Shown here in pieces: positions 1-6,630 of a stretch of DNA of 34,896 nt. The position numbers and the translations under genes are program-made. Numbering within the stretch: position 1 is the stretch's first letter; every line of letters starts with the position of its first letter. This DNA comes from Candidatus Omnitrophota bacterium (GTDB lineage Bacteria > Omnitrophota > Omnitrophia > Omnitrophales > Aquincolibacteriaceae): assembly GCA_016196555.1 (NCBI GenBank), contig JACPXL010000077.1, forward strand, positions 1 through 34,896, read 5' to 3'. Below the pieces are notes generated by a model. That model saw only the letters and a list, made by a program, of their open reading frames with translations, had not been told where the DNA came from and did no database searches.

Positions 1-63
1 CCCCCTTGTGGGGTTGGCGGGAATCAAGTGCTGGATCCCCGACTACAGCATTCGGGGATGACA
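1..63. repeat. Palindromic repeat, TCATCCCCG type, inside dnaX (cut by edge)
   Basis: Read on the minus strand it starts TGTCATCCCCGAATG and continues with a CCCCGA/TCGGGG hairpin and then GATTCCCGCC. It closely matches the 17701-17768 copy. It is read in frame by dnaX with no stop. The far end lies outside the window. Confidence 0.8.
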
Positions 64-1264
64 AAGTTGACAAGTTTTGCGGAGATGATAAGTTCCCTTT
101 TGTCATTCCCGCATTCTTCTGGCGGGAATCTCCAAAAGGGACTTGGCCCAGAACTTCTTCCACATTTTTTAATCCATCCAGAAAAAGAAGCTTAAGAACG
201 ACTGTTTCGATCAAAAGGCGCGGAGGCGCCATATTACGGCGCAGTTGATTCTGCAAATTGCCAAGAATATTAAGGCCCAGGAGAAGTTCACCTTCCGAAA
301 ATTCTGCGGCGGCCTTTTTGAATTCGGCCACCAGGTCTTCGCGAAGCTCGACAAACTCTTCTCCCTTTGCTGCACATTTTAAAACCAGGAGATGGCGGAA
401 AACTTCGAGAAGTCCTTTGGCGAATTGCACCAAGTCCCTTCCCTGTCCGTAAAAATCCTCGATCAGAGAAAGAATTTTTGCAGCATCCTTCTGCCGCAAA
501 GCTTTCAGCACATCCAGATAAAGTTCATCCGAAGCAAGGCCGAGCATCAGCAGCACATCTTTTTCCGAAATTTTCTCTTCCGCAAAACTGGCCAGCTGGT
601 CCAAAAGACTTTCGGCATCCCGCAAAGCGCCTTCACTGGCCTTGGCAATAAGAAAAAGGGCATTTTTGTCGTATTTGAGTTTTTCTTCTTTGGCAATTTC
701 CTCAAGCTTCTTGATAATCTCAGCCGTCGGAATACGTTTGAAATTAAAACGCTGGCAGCGCGAAAGAATGGTGAGCGGAACTTTATGCGGCTCGGTCGTT
801 GCAAAAATAAATTTCACATGCGGAGGCGGCTCTTCCAGGGTTTTGAGAAGGGCATTGAAAGCTTCAGTTGTGAGCATGTGGACTTCATCGATAATGTAAA
901 TTTTAAATTTTCCGCTGACCGCTTTGAATTTGACTGTCTCGCGCAAATTCCGTATTTCATCAATGCCTCGATTGGAAGCGCCGTCGATTTCGAGCACATC
1001 CATGGAATTTCCCTGCGTAATTTCCACGCAGGCGGTGCATTTACCGCAAGGTTTGTCGGTCGGGCCTTTGACACAATTTAAGGCCTTAGCCAGAATACGC
1101 GCCGTAGAAGTTTTGCCAACGCCGCGGGGCCCGGAAAAAAGAAAACTCTGGGAAACACGCTCCTGATGGATGGAGTTCTGAAGGGTGGTGGTGATGGGTT
1201 CTTGGCCGATTACGGAGTCGAAAGTCTGCGGCCTAAATTTGCGGGCAAAGACAAGATAGCTCAT
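1..1264 (-). CDS. dnaX: DNA polymerase III subunit gamma/tau (5' part, cut by the window edge)
   Basis: This is the clamp-loader ATPase of the replicative polymerase. About 421 residues are visible and the frame stays open to the left edge. It begins MSYLVFARKFRPQTF, the usual DnaX opening. Walker A GPRGVGKT lies at about residues 45-52, four zinc-ligand cysteines at 64, 73, 76 and 79, Walker B YIIDE at 123-127, sensor 1 FATT near 154-157 and the SRC arginine-finger motif at 168-170. Residues from about 378 to the edge are not DnaX-like: they translate palindromic repeat DNA (see the repeats at 1-63 and 101-130), which keeps the frame open inside the variable region after the clamp-loader core. 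The start ATG at 1264 has only a weak Shine-Dalgarno sequence. The true C-terminus cannot be seen. Confidence 0.95.
   Translation of the reverse strand, partial: MSYLVFARKFRPQTFDSVIGQEPITTTLQNSIHQERVSQSFLFSGPRGVGKTSTARILAKALNCVKGPTDKPCGKCTACVEITQGNSMDVLEIDGASNRGIDEIRNLRETVKFKAVSGKFKIYIIDEVHMLTTEAFNALLKTLEEPPPHVKFIFATTEPHKVPLTILSRCQRFNFKRIPTAEIIKKLEEIAKEEKLKYDKNALFLIAKASEGALRDAESLLDQLASFAEEKISEKDVLLMLGLASDELYLDVLKALRQKDAAKILSLIEDFYGQGRDLVQFAKGLLEVFRHLLVLKCAAKGEEFVELREDLVAEFKKAAAEFSEGELLLGLNILGNLQNQLRRNMAPPRLLIETVVLKLLFLDGLKNVEEVLGQVPFGDSRQKNAGMTKGNLSSPQNLSTLSSPNAVVGDPALDSRQPHKG
101..130. repeat. Partial palindromic repeat, TCATTCCCG type, inside dnaX
   Basis: This is half of the same element: TGTCATTCCCGC, a short loop, then GGCGGGAATC. 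It is separated from the copy at 1-63 by 37 bases. Both are translated within the dnaX frame. Confidence 0.7.
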
Positions 1265-1300
1265 GGATTTCCAGGATTATGAATTCTTTAAGGAGTTCTT

Positions 1301-1329
1301 ATAATGCGCGAATCGAAGGGAATTTTCAA
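1301..1329 (-). promoter_or_regulatory. Possible dnaX promoter
   Basis: On the minus strand TTGAAA (1324-1329) is followed after 17 bases by CATTAT (1301-1306), about 37 bases before the dnaX ATG. An overlapping TATAAG gives a 20-base spacing. The -10 is a modest match, so this is tentative. Confidence 0.35.
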
Positions 1330-1338
1330 GCCTTGATT

Positions 1339-3066
1339 CTATCCGCTGATAACAAGATGGCATCCGGACGGAAGATTAGCAGCTAGAGAACGCAATACAT
1401 CCCCGCGCAAAAGGTTGACAAGTGCACTCCGTTTGGTCGTTCCGATCATCACGGTATTGACTTCTAATTCGCGTGCCGCGCGGGCGATTTGTTTTCCCGG
1501 CTGGTCTCCGAATTGCCACACTGGAACGGCCGTAATTCCTTTTTGTTCAAATTGTTTTTGAGCCTCGGCTAAAAAATTCACGGATTCCGGCGAGGGTTCC
1601 ACCTCTGTTGGAAGTTCCGTAGCCGGAGGAGTTTCTTCCACATAATTAAGATAAACCGCCTTTTCCCCCAGCGCTTTACACCGTAGTACGGCTTCTTCGA
1701 CCAAGTAAGGATTCAAACTTCTCAAGGCCACAAGGAATGAAGAATGATAAAGGGGCGCAATTTCCTTCGCCTCGGAAACCGTAAGCACGTTAACAGACGG
1801 TACTTCCACAGCAACGGGTATAGGAATGACCATTTTGCCGATGTACCGCAGGAGAAATCCGCCGGTTAGAATCGTAACAACGAACAGAAGTGCATTATGT
1901 TTTTGAAAACAAATGGTAAGTTCGATAAGGAAAAGAACCACAGAAGCAATAAACAAAAGCCCGCGTTCCCAATGCTTCATCGAAAGTTTAAAATCAGTGG
2001 CAGAGGCTCCGAGATTAAGCGTAATCGCTCCGACTACCCCGATCGCATAAAGAGCGGCAAGTCCCACGACATCATGTTCGAAAATCAGAACGAGGATAGG
2101 AATACCGGTAGCAACCATCAAGGCAAGTCCTGGCATTCCGTAACGATTGAGTTTTCCGAAAGGGGACGGCAATTCCCGGTCAAGGGCGAGCAAAAACTGA
2201 ATGTTCACCAAATCCGTGATAGCCGTGTTGGCAGCCGAAAGAAGAAGAAATCCAAAAACCAGGGAGATAAGTGCTCCATACCAAGGTCCGATATAATGAT
2301 TTCCCAGAACGCGCAGCATATCCTCGGCATGATTCGTTAGGCCGGGAATGGCATTCATGGCAATGCCCAAAAGAAAAGTAAGAACCGAAACTTCTAAAAG
2401 GACGGGCCAAATGGCTTTTTTGGAAGTCTTTTCTACGGGCTGGACCATAATGCCCGTCATATTGGCTACTGCCTCCACACCGGAAAGTGCAAGCACAATG
2501 CCGACAAAAACGCTCCAGTTATGGGGCAGATTGTTTTCCGGCCATTTTAAATCCACATGCGGAAGATGAGGCAGTGTCGATAAAAATAAAACAGCCGCGG
2601 CGGCCGAGGCACAAATCGCAATAAAAGCGGCGATACTTCCGCCTTTGGTCGGTCCTACCCAATTAATGGCCCCAATGGCCAGAATAGCGCCCATGGCCCA
2701 ATATTCAGGATAAGGAAAATTGAAATAATGAAAGGCGTCCACCGCGCTTAAAGAAGCTGTCACGACATAATCGGCGACAAGCAAAAGCGCTCCCATCACG
2801 GCGATGGTCTGAGAACGGTTTTTGACCGAAGAATAAACTCCGCCGCCATCAGGATGACAGCGGCAAATTATCATGTAGCAAATACCTACCACGGCCGTCA
2901 AAATGGACATCAGCCCTAGGAAAAACCAGGAGGCGTGGCCGGAAAGGGCGAAGGCAATGCCTAGGACATAGGCCTTACTGGTTCCCCAGTCCCCGTAGAG
3001 CATGGCGCCGGCGTGAAACCACTTAAGCTCGCGCGGACGTTCGACTTTTTTACGTAGTATCAGCAT
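1339..3066 (-). CDS. APC-superfamily amino acid permease with C-terminal UspA-like domain
   Basis: The 575-residue protein has about twelve hydrophobic segments in residues 15-440. The opening (KWFHAGAMLYGDWGTSKAYVLG) and later segments such as ALSGVEAVANMTG fit the amino acid-polyamine-cation transporter superfamily, which exchanges or imports amino acids or amines with cations. Residues from about 440 to the end are soluble. They end with TVMIGTTKRSALVNLLRGDV, resembling the nucleotide-binding glycine region of universal stress domains, which often form regulatory tails on APC transporters. A good promoter lies 27 bases upstream; the ATG has no clear Shine-Dalgarno sequence. The substrate cannot be told from the sequence. 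Confidence 0.85.
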   Translation of the reverse strand: MLILRKKVERPRELKWFHAGAMLYGDWGTSKAYVLGIAFALSGHASWFFLGLMSILTAVVGICYMIICRCHPDGGGVYSSVKNRSQTIAVMGALLLVADYVVTASLSAVDAFHYFNFPYPEYWAMGAILAIGAINWVGPTKGGSIAAFIAICASAAAAVLFLSTLPHLPHVDLKWPENNLPHNWSVFVGIVLALSGVEAVANMTGIMVQPVEKTSKKAIWPVLLEVSVLTFLLGIAMNAIPGLTNHAEDMLRVLGNHYIGPWYGALISLVFGFLLLSAANTAITDLVNIQFLLALDRELPSPFGKLNRYGMPGLALMVATGIPILVLIFEHDVVGLAALYAIGVVGAITLNLGASATDFKLSMKHWERGLLFIASVVLFLIELTICFQKHNALLFVVTILTGGFLLRYIGKMVIPIPVAVEVPSVNVLTVSEAKEIAPLYHSSFLVALRSLNPYLVEEAVLRCKALGEKAVYLNYVEETPPATELPTEVEPSPESVNFLAEAQKQFEQKGITAVPVWQFGDQPGKQIARAARELEVNTVMIGTTKRSALVNLLRGDVLRSLAANLPSGCHLVISG

Positions 3067-3092
3067 GGTAGGTTTAAAGCAAATTGGGAGGT

Positions 3093-3121
3093 ACTATAAT
3101 GCCCGCTTCTAAGTAAGTCAA
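3093..3121 (-). promoter_or_regulatory. Promoter of the APC permease gene
   Basis: On the minus strand TTGACT (3116-3121), a 17-base spacer and TATAGT (3093-3098) make a near-consensus sigma-70 type promoter. The -35 overlaps the last codon and stop of the upstream acyltransferase gene. This implies separate transcription of the permease. Confidence 0.65.
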
Positions 3122-4242
3122 TGGCTGTCCGTACATGGGGGTGTCGTTTGCAGTCTTGACTGACGGAATCTTTCAATAGGGGAGGAAATAAATTTGATCA
3201 ACAGAAAAGAAAAAGCTAGAGCGAGCAGGATATTCATCAATCCGGCAGAATTAAGCATGCCCAAAAAATGATCATTTTCAAAGTGCCAGTACGCAATGAG
3301 CTTCTTGGAAACTCTCAGGGTAAGCAAATGAACGAGGTAAACGGGATAGGAGTATTCTGCGATATGAGCATCAATTTTGGAATTTTTTGTAAGCTGGAAA
3401 ATAAAAGGAAGCGCGAGGCAAATCCCCGTATAAAACAGCCATTTAAAAAAATATCCTGGCGGAATGATGAATTGAAAAAATAAACATCCCGTCAAAGTCA
3501 TGATTGTGATCAACAGGCAAAGAAATGCGGGAAGGTTTTTATTTTCGATTGTCCGGTAAATCCGGTAAGAAATAATCCCTAAGAGAAACAGGGTGATTTC
3601 CGACGGGAAAAACCGGTAAGTCCACGGTTCATCAGGCCATTTCAAAATACCGTAAAGATAGGCCCGAACGGCCAAGCTAAGCATAAGCAGAAAAAATAAG
3701 ACGAATTTTTTTCTTTGAATAATGAAAGGCGCTATGACATAGAACAACAACTCTATTCCTAGCGACCATGCATGACCCAGAAAAATAAAATGATGCAGCC
3801 GGGGTCCGGTCATGTGCGCGGTGCTAAAAAAAACCTTTCCGCTTTCAGGATTTAGACTGAAAAAACAAGCTAGTTCCTGTCCGAAAAGAAAAAGATTGGT
3901 GAAGATCAGATAGGCCATAGAAGCGGCACTCATGAAGTGGGCATAACCCAGATAATAGGACAAGGCCGCCCACTGCCCATGCCGGAATCCGGACAGAAAG
4001 GAAATTAAAAGAGTGATAAAAAGGACCACCCAATAAGGGGGGAAAATGCGCAGGAACCGGTTGGATAAGAATAAGCTGTAACGGTTAGGGCCTGTGTATT
4101 TCCGGTCCAGGATGAGAGACATATAAAATCCGGAAATTATGAAAAAGATTTGAACCGAAACCGATCCTCCCGTCATTTGATAAGGAGAATGGGAATGATA
4201 CAAAAGTACTCCCAGTGCCAGGATTAATCTTAAAATACCCAT
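3118..4242 (-). CDS. Acyltransferase family 3 membrane protein (OafA/YrhL-like)
   Basis: The 374-residue integral membrane protein has about ten transmembrane segments. It matches the acyltransferase-3 family, which transfers acetyl or other acyl groups to sugars of lipopolysaccharide, capsule or other exoglycans from the inner membrane. Visible marks are the N-terminal LGVLLYHSHSP with the family histidine, the segment VQIFFIISGFYMSLIL, and the arginine-rich loop NRFLRIFPPYW. Length is typical for a protein without the extra SGNH domain. It follows a copy of the 30-bp promoter-like repeat (4270-4299), and the neighbouring TMTC-like gene also hints at glycan or glycoprotein work. The acceptor is unknown. 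Confidence 0.85.
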   Translation of the reverse strand: MGILRLILALGVLLYHSHSPYQMTGGSVSVQIFFIISGFYMSLILDRKYTGPNRYSLFLSNRFLRIFPPYWVVLFITLLISFLSGFRHGQWAALSYYLGYAHFMSAASMAYLIFTNLFLFGQELACFFSLNPESGKVFFSTAHMTGPRLHHFIFLGHAWSLGIELLFYVIAPFIIQRKKFVLFFLLMLSLAVRAYLYGILKWPDEPWTYRFFPSEITLFLLGIISYRIYRTIENKNLPAFLCLLITIMTLTGCLFFQFIIPPGYFFKWLFYTGICLALPFIFQLTKNSKIDAHIAEYSYPVYLVHLLTLRVSKKLIAYWHFENDHFLGMLNSAGLMNILLALAFSFLLIKFISSPIERFRQSRLQTTPPCTDSH

Positions 4243-4269
4243 AAATTTTCTTTATCAGATGTTTGTGTC

Positions 4270-4299
4270 AGCTTATCGTCTGCCCTAGGTTTGGTCAAC
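4270..4299 (-). repeat. 30-bp direct repeat, copy 1 (promoter-like)
   Basis: Identical over 30 bases to 6601-6630. On the minus strand it reads G, TTGACC, a 17-base spacer containing CCTAGG, then TAAGCT. It therefore spans a -35-like box, a perfect spacer and a weak -10-like box. Its first bases include the TGA stop of the TPR gene. It lies about 28 bases before the acyltransferase start. Confidence 0.85.
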
Positions 4300-6277
4300 G
4301 GGAATCAAGCCGTAAAGCTTTTTCTCTATAAAATCGCGCTTTGTCCTCGTCCCCTTTTTGGGCATAAGCGCGCGCAAGGTTGGCATAGGCAGGTTTGAAG
4401 GAAGGGGCCAAGCGAACGGCTTTTTCATAATAATAAATCATGGTATTCAAGTCCCCGTTTTTGACGTGATAAGCCGTCCCTAAATTATTATAAATCTCTC
4501 CCGAACGAGGATTTGCCCGCAGACCTTTCTTAAAATATTCAATCGCTTGATCAACATTCCCTCGTTTGCCGTCTATCAGGCCAAGCGCGTTATAGGCTTC
4601 CGCACAAGCCGGATTGATTAAAAGAATATATTGATAACATTCAAACGCTTTGTCCCAATTTCTTTTTTGTTCGTAAGCCTGTCCCAGATCATAATAAATC
4701 GCAGTGTAGCGGGAATTCCGGCTTGCGGCTTTTTCAAAATAGGCAATCGCCTTATCCAAATTTCCTTTTTGAATATAAGCCTTCCCGATTCGGTGAAAAT
4801 ATTTTGAACGGTCGGGAGGATGAAGCGAAACGGCCTGGCGTAGAATTTTTATTTCCGCATTTCGGTCTCCTATCATTCCCTTATTGAGCGCTAAGTTTAT
4901 ATAATGAAGCGGATTATCCGGTTCTCTGATAATCGCTTCTCTCGCATAATGGATTGCCTCATCGTATCGTCCATGGGTAAACAAAGAGGCCGCCAAGCTG
5001 TTATAACCCCGGCCTTTATGCGGCGACTTACGAATCACGTCTTGCCAGAGAGTAATATCGCTCGCCCAAACTTGATTGCGCTGCCAGGTCAGGAGGGATA
5101 ACAAAAAGATAATAAAGATGAAACCAATATTTCTTTTACGGGGGGTTTTGAAAATACGCCCTAAAAAATCCGCCAGCAGCAGGGCAAAGCCGGCCATCGG
5201 CAAATAAAGCCGGTGTTCAAAAATAACATCCCGGAGAGGAATAAACGTCGATTCCACGCTAAGCGTTAAAAAAAACCAAAAAATTCCAAAGGCAACAAAC
5301 GGAAGAGACCGGCGAACGCGGACCGCAAAGGCCAGCCATCCTGCCAAAAGGATCGCCGATCCGGCTGTTGCCCAGCTCCAAAACGTATGAGCAATGGGAT
5401 AATCATAATCAAGGTTTTGCCCGACAGGGAAAAACAAAAGCCTCACATAGGTCCTCATAACATTGATTTCGGTGAGTAAATAACTTGTACGAGAAAGCGC
5501 GCGGGCTTCTCTCGGCAAAAATCCTTCCAGGAAAAAACCGGACGTGGTTTTTGAATAAAGGTTGGACATATTCAGATAAAGCATCGGAATAATAAAAAGG
5601 GTTAAAAAAAAAGGGACCAACCGAAACATTCGCATAGAGTGTTCTTTTTCCGGCGCAGTCCAAAACATGCGCTCATAAAGGAACAAAGTCAAAGGAAGGC
5701 TGAAAGCGATTTCCTTGCTGAACATGGCCCCCATGCAGAACACAAGTGAAATGGCATAAAAAATCCGGTTTCGATTGGACCGGAATAAAGCATAACAAAG
5801 CAAAGTCCCCAAATAAAAAAACGCGGCGAGCTCCGTGCTGCGCTGGCTGATATAGCTTACTGCCGCGGTTTGCAGCGGATGGGCTAAAAATAGAAATGCT
5901 GCGAAAACGGCAAGGGTTTTGCTTTCCTTTTGCAATGGGTGAGACGCAAGCGCGGGACTGCGGAAAGTGATATGGCAGAAAAAATAAATCAGAATGGCAT
6001 TCATTACGTGAAGGATTACATTTACCAGGTGATAACCCAAGGTGTCCAAACCGTGAAAATAATAATTCAAAGCAAAGCTGAGCAAAGTCAAAAAAAGAGG
6101 CTTGTGGGAAAACCTCCAAACCGCAGCCAGATCGGGAAGTTGAAAGGTCGTGATATTTTCCGGGATTTGTGCCCAATCATCAAATTGGAAGGGACTGTGG
6201 AAAATACCCGCATAGAGAAGGATTCCAAGAGCAGCAAGGCCCAAAACAATTAGAAAATCGTTATGGATTTTTTTCAT
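4295..6277 (-). CDS. TMTC-like multi-spanning membrane protein with C-terminal TPR repeats
   Basis: The protein is 660 residues. The first 400 or so hold about ten membrane segments, with FDDW at residues 32-35 just after the first one. Blocks such as GYHLVNVILHVMNA and HPLQTAAVSYISQRSTELAAFFYLG resemble TMTC-type GT-C proteins, which in animals O-mannosylate proteins. The acidic FDDW pair sits where GT-C enzymes carry their catalytic acid. Residues from about 415 to 657 form roughly seven TPR units (for example YHRIGKAYIQKGNLDKAIAYFEKA). The likely role is a membrane glycosyltransferase or a TPR scaffold; bacterial members are mostly uncharacterised. The gene lies wholly between the two 30-bp direct repeats. 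Confidence 0.8.
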   Translation of the reverse strand: MKKIHNDFLIVLGLAALGILLYAGIFHSPFQFDDWAQIPENITTFQLPDLAAVWRFSHKPLFLTLLSFALNYYFHGLDTLGYHLVNVILHVMNAILIYFFCHITFRSPALASHPLQKESKTLAVFAAFLFLAHPLQTAAVSYISQRSTELAAFFYLGTLLCYALFRSNRNRIFYAISLVFCMGAMFSKEIAFSLPLTLFLYERMFWTAPEKEHSMRMFRLVPFFLTLFIIPMLYLNMSNLYSKTTSGFFLEGFLPREARALSRTSYLLTEINVMRTYVRLLFFPVGQNLDYDYPIAHTFWSWATAGSAILLAGWLAFAVRVRRSLPFVAFGIFWFFLTLSVESTFIPLRDVIFEHRLYLPMAGFALLLADFLGRIFKTPRKRNIGFIFIIFLLSLLTWQRNQVWASDITLWQDVIRKSPHKGRGYNSLAASLFTHGRYDEAIHYAREAIIREPDNPLHYINLALNKGMIGDRNAEIKILRQAVSLHPPDRSKYFHRIGKAYIQKGNLDKAIAYFEKAASRNSRYTAIYYDLGQAYEQKRNWDKAFECYQYILLINPACAEAYNALGLIDGKRGNVDQAIEYFKKGLRANPRSGEIYNNLGTAYHVKNGDLNTMIYYYEKAVRLAPSFKPAYANLARAYAQKGDEDKARFYREKALRLDSR

Positions 6278-6306
6278 TTTCCTATTTCTGGCAGGCCAAC
6301 GGCAGT

Positions 6307-6364
6307 CGCCGCACGCGGTTATCCTTAAACCGCGGCGGCGCAGTCATCATACATTGGTATGATG
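6307..6364 (-). repeat. Hairpin module A downstream of tRNA-Ser
   Basis: Two adjacent hairpins: a long GC stem at 6307-6340 (CGCCGC-ACGCGGTT against AACCGCG-GCGGCG) and an 8-bp stem CATCATAC/GTATGATG at 6345-6364. They are followed by GCGGAGAGGGA, a copy of the tRNA-Ser 3' end sequence. The layout matches module B (6439-6493), with different but still complementary stem sequences. Confidence 0.7.
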
Positions 6365-6374
6365 GCGGAGAGGG

Positions 6375-6425
6375 AGTCCTTGCGCTTATGCGCAAGGACT
6401 GCTCGTGAGCGGATTGTCTCCGCTC
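6375..6425 (-). repeat. Two further hairpins between the modules
   Basis: A perfect 11-bp stem AGTCCTTGCGC/GCGCAAGGACT with a 4-base loop lies at 6375-6400. A 7-bp stem GAGCGGA/TCCGCTC lies at 6407-6425. Neither is followed by a T-run in either direction, so they do not look like simple intrinsic terminators. Confidence 0.65.
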
Positions 6426-6438
6426 TACAGCCTTCTCC

Positions 6439-6493
6439 GTCCGCACGCAAACTTCAAGTTTGCGGCGGACCGTCATTTCACATAAGTGAAATG
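6439..6493 (-). repeat. Hairpin module B, directly at the tRNA-Ser 3' end
   Basis: The stem GTCCGCACGCAAACT against AGTTTGCGGCGGAC (6439-6470) is followed by CATTTCAC/GTGAAATG (6474-6493). The second stem overlaps the encoded CCA of tRNA-Ser. Same order and flanks as module A. Confidence 0.7.
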
Positions 6494-6581
6494 GCGGAGA
6501 GGGAGAGACTCGAACTCTCATGGGGCGGTGAAGCCCCTCCAGTTTTCGAGACTGGTGCCTTACCAATTAGGCAACCTCTCC
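6492..6581 (-). tRNA. tRNA-Ser (anticodon CGA)
   Basis: A 90-base class II tRNA with CCA encoded. The acceptor stem is GGAGAGG/CCTCTCC with discriminator G. The D arm is GCCTAATTGGTAAGGC. The anticodon stem CCAGT/ACTGG encloses loop CTCGAAA, so the anticodon is CGA (6546-6548), reading UCG. The long variable arm GGGGC/GCCCC is typical for serine. The T arm is GAGAG-TTCGAGT-CTCTC. A promoter-like 30-bp repeat begins 20 bases upstream. Confidence 0.96.
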
Positions 6582-6600
6582 CGGTATTTATAAGCCCAAT

Positions 6601-6630
6601 AGCTTATCGTCTGCCCTAGGTTTGGTCAAC
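6601..6630 (-). repeat. 30-bp direct repeat, copy 2 (promoter-like)
   Basis: Exact copy of 4270-4299. It includes the TGA stop of the CHASE2-GGDEF gene and ends 19 bases before the tRNA-Ser gene. Its TTGACC-17-TAAGCT layout would place a transcription start a few bases before the tRNA, so it may drive the tRNA. Confidence 0.85.

Noticed and set aside
392-1081. A 229-codon open frame on the plus strand
   Set aside because: It is antisense to dnaX, whose protein has every expected motif. The plus-strand product is low-complexity and matches nothing I know.
6375-6400. Perfect 11-bp hairpin as a transcription terminator for tRNA-Ser
   Set aside because: No T-run follows on the minus strand; it runs directly into the copied tRNA-tail sequence.
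6282-6619. Open frames of 86-94 codons over the tRNA and hairpin region
   Set aside because: They are by-products of GC-rich hairpins and the tRNA. No ribosome binding site or familiar motif is present.
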